Shown: positions 1-6,275, numbered from the stretch's first letter. The stretch: 10,398 nt of DNA from Candidatus Martarchaeota archaeon (GCA_023487825.1 JAMDBP010000002.1:1-10398), one strand, 5' to 3'. A program made the numbers and translations. The notes: generated from the letters alone by a model not told the origin.

Positions 1-953
1 ACGTCTATTCCCAGCTCGAGGGAGCTTGTGGCTACGATCGCCCTGAACCTTCCCTCCTTGAACCCTGATTCTGTAGATATCCTCTCATCCTTCTCTATCG
101 AACCGTGGTGGACGCTCAGAGGGCCAAAGCCCATCTTTTTATCAAGATAAAGAAGCTTCCTTCCAAGAGCCTCTACAGCCTGCCTGGTGTTCGCGAATAC
201 TATCGTGGCCTCGGAATCCTTTATTATCGCGGCAATACGGTATATCCTTGCAGCTGCGGCATCGTCTATGCTGAAGAACTCCTTGATGCCCTCAGGATCA
301 CCTGACCTTGCAGGCATCTCTATACTTATTTCAAAGGACTTCTCCTTGGAAGAAGAGATTACTACGCGCTCCCTTTCGGAAAAGATAAACCTGCACGCTT
401 CATCAACATTGCCTATCGTCGCACTTATGCCTATGCGCTGGAAACCAGGGGCGAGCGCCTCAAGCCTCTCAAGGGCTACCGAGAGCTGCGCCCCCCTCTT
501 GTTGTAATAGAGTTCATGCAATTCATCTACTACAACCACCTGCAGATTCTTCAGCGAATCACGCAGTCTCTTTGACAAAAAGAGATTCTGCAGCGTCTCA
601 GGGGTCGTGACCATTATCATGGGCGGATTCCTTGCCTGCTCTCCGCGCTCCTTCAATGAGGTATCCCCATGCCTCACGGCCATCCTCACGCCAGATTCGG
701 AAGAGAGTGCTGAGAGCCTGTTGAGCAGGTCCCTGTTCAATGATTTTAACGGCGTAATATAAAGCGCGAAGATGCCGCTGCTCCTGCCCTGGGCCATTCT
801 TAGTATCGGCAAGAAGACAGCTTCCGTCTTTCCGCTTCCAGTAGGCGCAGCTATTATGCAGTTCTTTTTGCCTTCTATTTCCTTGAAAGAGCTCTTCTGG
901 ATATCCGTAAATGTCCCGTACTTCTCCAGGAAGATTGAGAATGGATCCATCAT
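1..953 (-). CDS. lhr: Lhr-family ATP-dependent helicase, N-terminal part (cut by window edge)
   Basis: Superfamily 2 nucleic-acid helicase of the Lhr (large helicase-related) group, thought to act in DNA repair and RNA/DNA hybrid processing. About 317 residues are present from an ATG at 953; the rest lies left of the window. Visible motifs in order: Q-motif-like FTDIQKSSF (15-23), Walker A APTGSGKT (36-43), motif Ia TPLKSLNRD (67-75), TTPETLQ (116-122), Walker B DELHE (143-147), motif III SATIGN (177-182), then in RecA domain 2 VFANTRQAVE, VHHGSIEKDE and finally TSSLELGIDV at the edge. The DELHE box, the KRGAQLSVALERLE stretch after it and SSLELGID are typical of Lhr rather than Hel308. The start is ATG-ATG, two bases after the TAA of the upstream gene, so it is probably co-transcribed and translationally coupled. 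The C-terminal Lhr domains cannot be checked here. Confidence 0.9.
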   Translation of the reverse strand, partial: MMDPFSIFLEKYGTFTDIQKSSFKEIEGKKNCIIAAPTGSGKTEAVFLPILRMAQGRSSGIFALYITPLKSLNRDLLNRLSALSSESGVRMAVRHGDTSLKERGEQARNPPMIMVTTPETLQNLFLSKRLRDSLKNLQVVVVDELHELYYNKRGAQLSVALERLEALAPGFQRIGISATIGNVDEACRFIFSERERVVISSSKEKSFEISIEMPARSGDPEGIKEFFSIDDAAAARIYRIAAIIKDSEATIVFANTRQAVEALGRKLLYLDKKMGFGPLSVHHGSIEKDERISTESGFKEGRFRAIVATSSLELGID

Positions 954-955
954 GA

Positions 956-2593
956 TTAGACTATGTAGGCGCTTCCATTCGCCTGCGACCTTGTCTTATT
1001 CAGGGTGTAATTGACGGTAAGCCCGAGATAGAGGTTGAATGGGACCCCGTATATCCTTGTCCCGTTGTAGTAGCTGCATCCTATGCTTACGTTAGCCGAT
1101 TCATTGTGCCCAAGGACATAACTCATATTCTGGAAGAGATGGGAAGGCGCCTCAGCAAAGCAGCTCCCCGAAGTGAGCGAAACACTGCTGTTATACAGGT
1201 TCCTTATCTTGAAATGAACCGTGCTGTTGATGAATGAGATGTCTGTGCAATTGAAACCTTCGACAAAACCGCAGTTGCTGTTTATCCCAGGGAGGAACTG
1301 CAACGATTTAGCCCTGTTTTTGTAAGATGCTGCCTGTATTATGCTGATGGCTTCTGGCACGGAACGCAATATGTCAGAGGTTGCAGAGAGCGAGTATGCG
1401 GTGTAGTTCAGGCTCCCTAGATAAGCGCGTGTCGTAACGAAAGAGTAATTGCCTATCTTGCCTGCGCTATTAAGGTTGTATGTGGAGCAGAGATAGACGT
1501 CAGATATGTTGTAAATGGCACCATAGCATACAAGGAAAGGATTGGTGAGATTGGTCGATACCTGTATATAGTCCACGCTGTCGTTAAGCTCGAGCATTCT
1601 GCCCTGCGTGAAAACATTGCCTACGAACTCCGAGTAGTTGCCTATGCTTGTGGCATTTGATGCAATCGTGTTGTTGGCAAATGCCATGCCGCTTAGTACT
1701 GGTTCATAATGCAAAGAAGCAGGACTCTTTACTACAGATGTGCAGTTAGCTGTCCCGTTCGTACCGATTATCTTTATCCATCCGCCGCTGTACCAGCTGC
1801 ACATCGTTGAACTGTTGCTCAGCTTTGCAAAGAGCACCGAGGTTCCGTTGACGCTGAAGTTATGGTGCTGCAGGCCCTTATAGCTCACCGCGTAAGCGAA
1901 AGCCGAAGGCTCGATATAGCTCTTTATCCATATTGAGGATATGGAATTGTCCCCCCCGTAATATCCATTGGAATATGCCATCTCATTTATGTATGCGCCT
2001 GCTATGTCGGTAATGGGATAAAGCAGATTGTTAAGCGCGCTTATGTTGGAGAAAGCGGCTTTGGAGAAGGTATAGTTTGTGTAAAGATACGAGTCGGTTA
2101 TGATCCCTGTAGTGCCAAGAGTTGAATATGATCCAGAAACAAGCCCGTTGCCGTTGATATACTCGTAAGGGGCCGGTGCCTCGCTGTTTAGCACGGTGAA
2201 GCTTGCATTAGCCTGTGCCTGCTGCCTGTCGCTTATATCAAAGACCTTCCCAGGGTCTGCAACCACCAAGACATTGTAAGTTCCTGCAGTAGTAGGGGTG
2301 TAATTGAAAGGAATGACCGCGCTCTTGCCTACAGGTATATCCAACTTATACGTATTCTTCAGGCTTCCATTCATGTAAAGTCCAAAATCAAGGTTAGATA
2401 TGGCGGAGCCCCCGGTATTGCTGACCACTATGGGCATAACCACATTCTGGTAAGGGTAAATGCTGTTTGACAATGATGTTCTATTGAAAGAGACCGTGAG
2501 CTGGTATGAGGCGGTGTAGTAGAACCTGTACCATAGCGCTGCAACTGCTATGATCACGAAAAGTGCAATCCATAAATATATCTCATTCTTCAT
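956..2593 (-). CDS. Membrane-anchored, sequon-rich surface protein with CARDB-like domain
   Basis: A 545-residue protein predicted to be anchored in the cytoplasmic membrane by one N-terminal helix (about residues 6-22, IYLWIALFVIIAVAALW) with the rest outside. Residues about 30-135 look like a CARDB/Ig-like beta-sandwich: a VVSNTGGSAISN strand pair, PVGKSAVIPFNYTP and TAGTYNVLVVADP are typical of that fold. The remainder is Ser/Thr/Asn/Tyr-rich with no family I recognise. By my count it holds about 29 N-x-S/T sequons, including NRT, NGS, NYT, NCT and NKT, and eight cysteines, an even number that could form disulfides; both suit an archaeal N-glycosylated surface protein. The ATG at 2593 is preceded by GAGG eight bases upstream. 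It starts 14 bases after the winged-helix gene and ends two bases before the helicase gene. Function unknown; adhesion or cell-surface assembly would be guesses. Confidence 0.85.
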   Translation of the reverse strand: MKNEIYLWIALFVIIAVAALWYRFYYTASYQLTVSFNRTSLSNSIYPYQNVVMPIVVSNTGGSAISNLDFGLYMNGSLKNTYKLDIPVGKSAVIPFNYTPTTAGTYNVLVVADPGKVFDISDRQQAQANASFTVLNSEAPAPYEYINGNGLVSGSYSTLGTTGIITDSYLYTNYTFSKAAFSNISALNNLLYPITDIAGAYINEMAYSNGYYGGDNSISSIWIKSYIEPSAFAYAVSYKGLQHHNFSVNGTSVLFAKLSNSSTMCSWYSGGWIKIIGTNGTANCTSVVKSPASLHYEPVLSGMAFANNTIASNATSIGNYSEFVGNVFTQGRMLELNDSVDYIQVSTNLTNPFLVCYGAIYNISDVYLCSTYNLNSAGKIGNYSFVTTRAYLGSLNYTAYSLSATSDILRSVPEAISIIQAASYKNRAKSLQFLPGINSNCGFVEGFNCTDISFINSTVHFKIRNLYNSSVSLTSGSCFAEAPSHLFQNMSYVLGHNESANVSIGCSYYNGTRIYGVPFNLYLGLTVNYTLNKTRSQANGSAYIV

Positions 2594-2607
2594 AGAAGTA
2601 GCCTCTG

Positions 2608-3069
2608 CTAGTTCTTGCTGCTTATATCTTTCAATACTTCTTTTATGTTGCTGAATACATCTTTATAATAGCTTTCGAAAATGTTGAAGTTCCAAGGTTC
2701 ATGGGCCATCCCGGGAGCAGCCGCACTCCTCTTGAAGTAAAAGCGGCCTTCTGAATTGTCAACAAGCCCCATCTTCTTCATGCGCAGGAGATGGTATCTT
2801 AATGTCTTCTCGTTCATAGGCTCCCACTTCACGCTTATGTATTCAAGCAGATCCGGAACCTTCGGGTCTTCTCTTCTGTTGAACTGGAAGTTAAGCATTG
2901 CGTCGAGAACAGCTACTGCGGAAAGCCTGGACTCGCCAGGGTTTATTATCCCGAGGGAGAGCGCAAGCCACCTTAGTGCAGAGCGTTTTGTCTCAAGCAC
3001 CTCTTTCGTAAGGCGCATCTTCCTAAGGGTAAGCTCTCCTTCTATCAGGTTGCTCTCATTGAGTTCCAA
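2608..3069 (-). CDS. Winged-helix DNA-binding protein, putative regulator
   Basis: A 153-residue protein with a likely winged helix-turn-helix at about 55-114: helix LDAMLNFQF, a second helix around VPDLLEYIS, a recognition-helix-like segment EKTLRYHLLRMKKMGLV (87-103) and a wing EGRFYFK. Upstream of it is a compact motif with ETKRSALRWLALSLG and PGESR (26-48) that looks conserved in style but that I cannot assign to a named family. The C-terminus is an amphipathic helix. It is the first gene of the minus-strand run and the likeliest candidate to regulate it, or itself. The start is uncertain: the longest version begins with TTG at 3069, about 20 bases after a predicted transcription start. 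An in-frame ATG at 3018 would give 136 residues and keep all recognisable domains. Target and ligand are unknown. Confidence 0.75.
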   Translation of the reverse strand: MELNESNLIEGELTLRKMRLTKEVLETKRSALRWLALSLGIINPGESRLSAVAVLDAMLNFQFNRREDPKVPDLLEYISVKWEPMNEKTLRYHLLRMKKMGLVDNSEGRFYFKRSAAAPGMAHEPWNFNIFESYYKDVFSNIKEVLKDISSKN

Positions 3070-3098
3070 ACAATCGCCAAGGCCAAACAGTAAGGATT

Positions 3099-3137
3099 GG
3101 ATATAATGTCTTATATAATTTTGCTATGATATAATAG
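3099..3137. promoter_or_regulatory. Shared TATA-rich divergent promoter region
   Basis: The 92-base gap between the divergent winged-helix gene and prefoldin beta contains three AT-rich boxes: ATATAATG (about 3101-3108), TTATATAATT (3111-3120) and GATATAATAG (about 3128-3137). TTATATAATT reads as a TATA box on both strands. Counting about 26 bases from its centre puts transcription starts near 3141 (plus) and 3089 (minus), giving leaders of about 20 bases for both genes. The assignment rests on sequence and spacing only. Confidence 0.5.
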
Positions 3138-3161
3138 TACTCATTTTAACAGGATGAAAGC

Positions 3162-3512
3162 ATGGAACCACAAAGCAATCCACAAAAGGAGATAGAGAAG
3201 CTTGCAAAGGAGTACCAGATAGCGCAGGAACAGCTGCGGTTAGTCACTCTGCAGCTCGAGCAGCTCAAGGCCCAGGAAGCCGAGCTCTCAGGAGCAAAGG
3301 AGCAGCTAGAGAAGGCAACAGGCAAGACCTATTCATCGATAGGCGGCATAATGGTCGAGACTGATAAGGAGAAGGCACTTGCAGACGTCAATGACAAGGC
3401 GGAACTGACAAAAGCGAGGCTAAACTCGATAAACAAGCAGTATACGGAACTGAGGAACAAGGAGAAGACCCTCAACGATAAGATAACTGAGATATACAAG
3501 GGCGTGCAGTAA
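3162..3512 (+). CDS. pfdB: Prefoldin subunit beta
   Basis: Small coiled-coil chaperone subunit. Archaeal prefoldin is an alpha2-beta4 hexamer that holds unfolded proteins in its tentacle tips and passes them to the thermosome. This 116-residue protein matches the usual beta-subunit length of about 115-120. It has an N-terminal heptad-rich helix (about 6-52), a central beta-hairpin element TYSSIGGIMVETDKEKAL (56-73) that is the family signature, and a C-terminal helix (about 75-115). The ATG at 3162 follows an AGGATGA stretch that could act as a weak ribosome binding site. It is the first gene of a plus-strand run with Rpp30 (about 23 bases downstream to the likely start) and Pop5. Prefoldin genes near RNase P protein genes fit the archaeal exosome superoperon described by comparative genomics. 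Confidence 0.93.
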   Translation: MEPQSNPQKEIEKLAKEYQIAQEQLRLVTLQLEQLKAQEAELSGAKEQLEKATGKTYSSIGGIMVETDKEKALADVNDKAELTKARLNSINKQYTELRNKEKTLNDKITEIYKGVQ

Positions 3513-3524
3513 CCCTTCTCTCAT

Positions 3525-3530
3525 AAGGTG
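3525..3530 (+). promoter_or_regulatory. Shine-Dalgarno AAGGTG pointing to a CTG start at 3536
   Basis: AAGGTG matches the GGTG core of the archaeal anti-SD complement (GGAGGTGAT) and lies 5 bases before a CTG codon at 3536. That codon opens ten further in-frame residues ahead of the first canonical start (GTG, 3566) of the Rpp30 gene. The frame is closed upstream by a TAA at 3524-3526, so the extension cannot begin further back. Confidence 0.5.
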
Positions 3531-3565
3531 GGCACCTGAAGTACTATGACATTGCAGGAATCGAA

Positions 3566-4045
3566 GTGAGCGAAGAGCTTTCCAAGAGACTGGGCTTTGC
3601 AAAGGTGCTCAGAAGCGGCCGTGACATAGAGATGAAGCCTGCCGCGCAGAGCTTCACAAGGAAGACTATAGCCACAGGATCCAACGAAGGCCTTCTTATA
3701 AAATCCCTGAAGGACAGGAATACCCTTGGCATACTGATGGAGGGCATGCCGTCAAACAAGCTCATAGCGATGCTTTCAGAGCACAGCAAAACGCTTTTCA
3801 TCAATGTCAATTCGGTAATATATGCGGATCAGAAGCAGCAGCAGAAGCTGATATACCTTTATAGGAAGACGATGCACTACTGCAAGAAGTTCAAGGTGGA
3901 TATCTGTCCAATAAGCCTGGCAGTTTCTGACGAACAGCTTCTTTCTGCAAAACAGCTCATGCTCTTGGCAAAGTTCCTCGGATTCGATGGAGACGCAAAA
4001 AAAGCGCTGGGCACGCTAGGTTCTTTTTATGGCAAGAAGGATTAA
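3566..4045 (+). CDS. rnp3: RNase P protein component 3 (Rpp30 homologue), N-terminus probably longer
   Basis: Protein subunit of archaeal RNase P, which trims 5' leaders from pre-tRNA; Rpp30 pairs with Pop5, encoded next. The best evidence is the C-terminal part, where YRKTMHYCKKFKVD, then SLAVSDEQLLSAKQLMLLAKFLGFDGDAKKAL follow the order of the family's last helices (compare the Pyrococcus segment with [20 protein letters not shown] and [20 protein letters not shown]). The middle alternates strands such as TLGILMEG and TLFINVNSVI, consistent with a TIM-barrel-like fold. At 159 residues from GTG 3566 it is short for the family (roughly 200-240). I kept GTG as the only canonical start. However, the frame is open back to 3527 and codes LKYYDIAGIEV, which looks like the family's first beta strand, giving about 169 residues from CTG 3536. 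It overlaps pop5 by 17 bases. Confidence 0.75.
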   Translation: MSEELSKRLGFAKVLRSGRDIEMKPAAQSFTRKTIATGSNEGLLIKSLKDRNTLGILMEGMPSNKLIAMLSEHSKTLFINVNSVIYADQKQQQKLIYLYRKTMHYCKKFKVDICPISLAVSDEQLLSAKQLMLLAKFLGFDGDAKKALGTLGSFYGKKD

Positions 4046-4343
4046 GAACAGGTACATACTCGCGGAGACATCCATACCATTGGATATGGGAAACATTGTC
4101 AATCAGGCCGAGCTGCAAACAAGGATAATGCAGGTCCTAGGCACTATCGGCTATTCCTATTCAAATCCGAAGATAATGTTTGCAGGAGAGAAGCAGTTCA
4201 TACTTAGAGTGCAGAGAAGCTCCGAGGAGAGCACAATGCTCGCACTATCGTTCATAAAAAGCATCAATGGCAGGAAGCTCGGTATATGCACGATAAAGAC
4301 ATCAGGCACTATAAAGTCGCTCAAAGAGGCCCTACTCAAATAG
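4029..4343 (+). CDS. rnp2: RNase P protein component 2 (Pop5/Rpp14 family)
   Basis: Pop5 subunit of archaeal RNase P; with Rpp30 it supports the catalytic domain of the RNase P RNA in pre-tRNA 5' processing. The 104-residue product starts with the family pattern NRYILAE (7-13) and carries a central beta strand QFILRVQRS (56-64). It ends with the signature GICTIKTSGTIKSLKEALL (85-103), in which SGTIK is the most conserved element. It is slightly short for the family. Its ATG lies inside the end of the Rpp30 gene (17-base overlap), which suggests coupled, stoichiometric expression of the two partners. Its last 12 bases overlap the 3' end of the convergent minus-strand gene. Confidence 0.88.
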   Translation: MARRIKNRYILAETSIPLDMGNIVNQAELQTRIMQVLGTIGYSYSNPKIMFAGEKQFILRVQRSSEESTMLALSFIKSINGRKLGICTIKTSGTIKSLKEALLK

Positions 4344-4679
4344 CTGCCTTCTTGCATCCCGCATGCTAATGTCACTGAAGATCTTCTTTGCAGCATCGCT
4401 GTTCAACACTCCGCCTGCAAAGACATTCTCTACCTCTCCGTTTGCATGCATATGCATCTTATACACTGCCAGGCTGTACGCTCCTTTAGAAGAGGACCTC
4501 TCCTCATGTGTCTCTTTAGTAAGCCGGACCACAAAATCATTTCCAGCCTCGGATAAGCATGCATTATACGATTCAAATGCGGCAAACCTGGCCTGCCCGC
4601 TCCACGCGGTTATCGGCACCCTCTGCGCCATGCTTATTACCTGTTTCTCATCCAATCTTTTTTGCACTACATATGCCAT
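4332..4679 (-). CDS. Small protein of unknown function, paralogue A of a tandem pair
   Basis: A 115-residue predicted soluble protein that I do not recognise. The N-terminal part reads KRLDEKQVISMAQRVPITAWSG, which lines up with KLSGKEVLEFIERIPMEKWNG in the neighbouring gene. Both then continue with beta-strand-like segments (here DFVVRLTKET, YSLAVYKMHMHANGE) and a C-terminal helix (SDAAKKIFSDI). The ATG at 4679 is chosen because AGGTGG (4684-4689) sits four bases upstream. A GTG at 4706 would overlap the upstream stop as GTGA and add nine residues, so coupling is possible either way. Its stop lies within the last bases of convergent pop5. No metal-binding or catalytic motif is obvious. Confidence 0.7.
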   Translation of the reverse strand: MAYVVQKRLDEKQVISMAQRVPITAWSGQARFAAFESYNACLSEAGNDFVVRLTKETHEERSSSKGAYSLAVYKMHMHANGEVENVFAGGVLNSDAAKKIFSDISMRDARRQLFE

Positions 4680-4702
4680 GTCTCCACCTGATTCTGTCAA
4701 AA

Positions 4703-5092
4703 TCACTTCCCAATCATCTTCCTGACACTCTCCGTAGTTTCCGCATGCACCGCTTTTCTGTCCAATCTCAGCAGCTCCACAAACCTATCGTCCCTGTCCC
4801 TTTTCCATTGCATTATTCCATTGTATATGCCCTGCAATCCCTTGCTCCTCGATTCCCCTATCTTATATCCATCGACCCAGATCTCTGCGCCACATTGGTT
4901 TGCCTGGCTATCAGGATTCCTGCTAATCCCTGAGATTTCAGCATGGAAGACTGTTCCGCTCATCTCATAGTATGCATGGCACCCCAGCTCTCTGTCAGGT
5001 GTTATCATGCCATTCCATTTTTCCATAGGTATTCTTTCGATAAACTCTAATACCTCCTTGCCGCTAAGCTTCTGCAAATTTTTGTATGTCAT
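4703..5092 (-). CDS. Small protein of unknown function, paralogue B of a tandem pair
   Basis: A 129-residue predicted soluble protein, not recognised. It opens with MTYKNLQKLSGKEVLEFIER and then IPMEKWNG, the block shared with the downstream gene. Beta-strand-like stretches follow (CHAYYEMSG, VFHAEISGI, CGAEIWVDGYKIGE), then a helix (SKGLQGIYNGIMQWKRDRD) and a charged C-terminus. The long frame extends to 5218, but the upstream part is Cys/Pro/Phe-rich and non-coding in character. The ATG at 5092 is chosen because a perfect GGTGAT lies three bases upstream (5096-5101). It is the first gene of a two-gene minus-strand unit and diverges from the membrane-protein gene at 5206. DNA-binding, enzymatic or adaptor roles cannot be told apart from sequence. 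Confidence 0.75.
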   Translation of the reverse strand: MTYKNLQKLSGKEVLEFIERIPMEKWNGMITPDRELGCHAYYEMSGTVFHAEISGISRNPDSQANQCGAEIWVDGYKIGESRSKGLQGIYNGIMQWKRDRDDRFVELLRLDRKAVHAETTESVRKMIGK

Positions 5093-5095
5093 TTT

Positions 5096-5101
5096 ATCAC
5101 C
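5096..5101 (-). promoter_or_regulatory. Strong Shine-Dalgarno GGTGAT for paralogue B
   Basis: GGTGAT on the minus strand is an exact complement of the ATCACC at archaeal 16S 3' ends. It lies three bases before ATG 5092 and decides that start against the longer open frame. A TATA-like TTTAAATAT (5121-5129, minus) is nearby but a little too close. The ATTAATAAAG at 5163-5172 read on the minus strand is an alternative. Confidence 0.6.
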
Positions 5102-5164
5102 ACAAGATGAATTCAACATGATATTTAAACATGGCGGAAAAACAGCGCGGGAGAAACACCAAGC

Positions 5165-5175
5165 TTTATTAATTG
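5165..5175 (+). promoter_or_regulatory. Promoter element TTTATTAATTG
   Basis: AT-rich TATA-like box about 40 bases before the ATG at 5206, with a purine/C-rich stretch (ACACCAAGC) just upstream as a possible BRE. The core TTATTAATTG recurs exactly at 5641-5650 before the next membrane-protein gene. Predicted transcription start is about 5194, leaving a leader of roughly 12 bases. Confidence 0.5.
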
Positions 5176-5205
5176 CAAATCCGATATTAATCAAAGTTGG
5201 TTGAC

Positions 5206-5583
5206 ATGGGAAACACACCTAAAGGCAACAGGCCGCTTCTGATATCGCTTATTGCGATTCTGGAATTTGTAGGGGGCATATTAACAATACTCCTTGGCGC
5301 TCTTGCAGGAAGTCTCCTCAGCGCATCCTTTGCAGGACTGGGCTCGATACTAGGCATATTTTTCATAGTGCTCGGGCTGATAGCTCTTGTAGTGGGATAC
5401 GGCTTCTGGACAGGGGCCAAATGGGGATGGTGGATAGGCATAATTCTCTACGCACTCGGAGTCATATCGAGCTTGGCGAGCATAGTGGTAGGTTCGGTAT
5501 TCAGCATAGTCGGTCTGATAGTGGACGTGCTGCTTATTTACTACATGACCAGGCCTAACGTAAAGGCATGGTTCGGAGTATAA
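5206..5583 (+). CDS. Small four-helix integral membrane protein
   Basis: A 125-residue polytopic protein of unknown function. Predicted membrane segments lie at about 11-38, 43-67, 73-96 and 99-114, connected by short loops. Distinctive conserved-looking positions are GYGFWTGAKWGWW (64-76), at the start of helix 3, and the C-terminal YYMTRPNVKAWFG (112-124). I associate the RPxVKAWFG ending with small uncharacterised archaeal membrane proteins, without a specific family. The ATG at 5206 is preferred over an in-frame TTG at 5197, nine bases upstream; there is no convincing SD, in keeping with a very short leader after the TTATTAATTG box. It is followed 83 bases later by a second membrane-protein gene with its own copy of that box. 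Confidence 0.8.
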   Translation: MGNTPKGNRPLLISLIAILEFVGGILTILLGALAGSLLSASFAGLGSILGIFFIVLGLIALVVGYGFWTGAKWGWWIGIILYALGVISSLASIVVGSVFSIVGLIVDVLLIYYMTRPNVKAWFGV

Positions 5584-5594
5584 TCCCCAACTAT

Positions 5595-5640
5595 CTACTC
5601 AGAGTAGAAGCAACGGTTAGCTTTGCTGCCACGCTAAACC
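5595..5640. promoter_or_regulatory. Two inverted repeats in the promoter gap (possible operator or terminator)
   Basis: CTACTC-A-GAGTAG (5595-5607) is a perfect 6-base inverted repeat with one central base. It is followed by GGTTAGC (5615-5621) and GCTAAACC (5633-5640), which pair with one bulged base around an 11-base loop. The second ends right before the TTATTAATTG box, where a regulator could act. The first lies 11 bases after the preceding stop codon and could instead be a transcript-end hairpin. There is no T-run after either. Confidence 0.25.
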
Positions 5641-5650
5641 TTATTAATTG
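5641..5650 (+). promoter_or_regulatory. Second copy of promoter element TTATTAATTG
   Basis: Identical to the core at 5166-5175. The distance to ATG 5667 is 26 bases and to ATG 5679 is 38 bases. The first copy is 40 bases from its start codon, so equal spacing favours 5679 as the start of the Yip1-like gene, whereas 5667 would be essentially leaderless. Confidence 0.5.
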
Positions 5651-5666
5651 GAATACCATGTAAGAT

Positions 5667-6275
5667 ATGTTGGTTCGTATGAAAAACGGGACGCAAAACA
5701 ACCTATTCGCCAGCGTGATAAATTCCATAAAGAGCGCATGGAATCTGGCAATACATCCATCAACAGCCAAGCCCATGACCATAGAAGACGGAGTCAAATT
5801 CTATTACTCATTCGCACTGCTTCCAGGGATAGCTGCCATAATCATAGGATATGCGGCAGTGGGACCAATAGGGGCCATTTCCGCCTTTGCTGCGGTATTC
5901 ATACTAGAGATGATAGGCCTGTTCTTCGGAGCAGGAATTTACCATTTATTCGGCAAATTCATATTCAGGAAGTTTACAAAGGATTATTCCGTGACATTTA
6001 CTGCTGCGGTAGTAGCATCGATACCAACAATCCTATTCTCCTGGCTTTCTATACTGATCGGCCCTGCAGGTTTTATATTCGGGATATGGGGCATAGTGCT
6101 TCTTACAATAGGCCTGATGCGCATGCAGAAGGTTTCAGTAGTAATAGCAGTCCTCTCATGGCTAATCCCTGTTGTGATACTCATCATACTCACAGTAGCA
6201 ATTCTGACTGCAATCTCTGCGGCAATAGGGACCCCTGGAACAAACCTGACTACCGGCGCCCTTACCACCATCTGA
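5667..6275 (+). CDS. Yip1-domain-like membrane protein
   Basis: A 202-residue integral membrane protein resembling the Yip1 family (five-helix proteins; in eukaryotes linked to vesicle traffic, in archaea and bacteria mostly uncharacterised). The soluble N-terminus SAWNLAIHPSTAKPMTIEDGVKFYY (23-47) has the family layout of an aromatic-rich helix, then a P-x-x-x-K-P-M loop before helix 1. Hydrophobic segments lie at about 48-64, 67-94, 110-133, 134-150 and 158-186. The loop HLFGKFIFRKFTKDY (93-107) and the RMQKVS stretch (152-157) between the last helices are also typical. ATG 5667 gives the longest product; ATG 5679 (MKNGTQNN) gives 198 residues and fits the promoter spacing better. Role unknown; membrane organisation is a guess from the family. 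Confidence 0.7.
   Translation: MLVRMKNGTQNNLFASVINSIKSAWNLAIHPSTAKPMTIEDGVKFYYSFALLPGIAAIIIGYAAVGPIGAISAFAAVFILEMIGLFFGAGIYHLFGKFIFRKFTKDYSVTFTAAVVASIPTILFSWLSILIGPAGFIFGIWGIVLLTIGLMRMQKVSVVIAVLSWLIPVVILIILTVAILTAISAAIGTPGTNLTTGALTTI

Noticed and set aside
187..507. 106-residue plus-strand open frame near the left edge
   Set aside because: Antisense to the Lhr helicase, whose motifs run continuously through this region.
5093..5218. N-terminal extension of paralogue B, with a possible membrane or Cys motif
   Set aside because: It lies upstream of an ATG with a perfect GGTGAT, crosses the divergent promoter region and has no similarity to the downstream paralogue.
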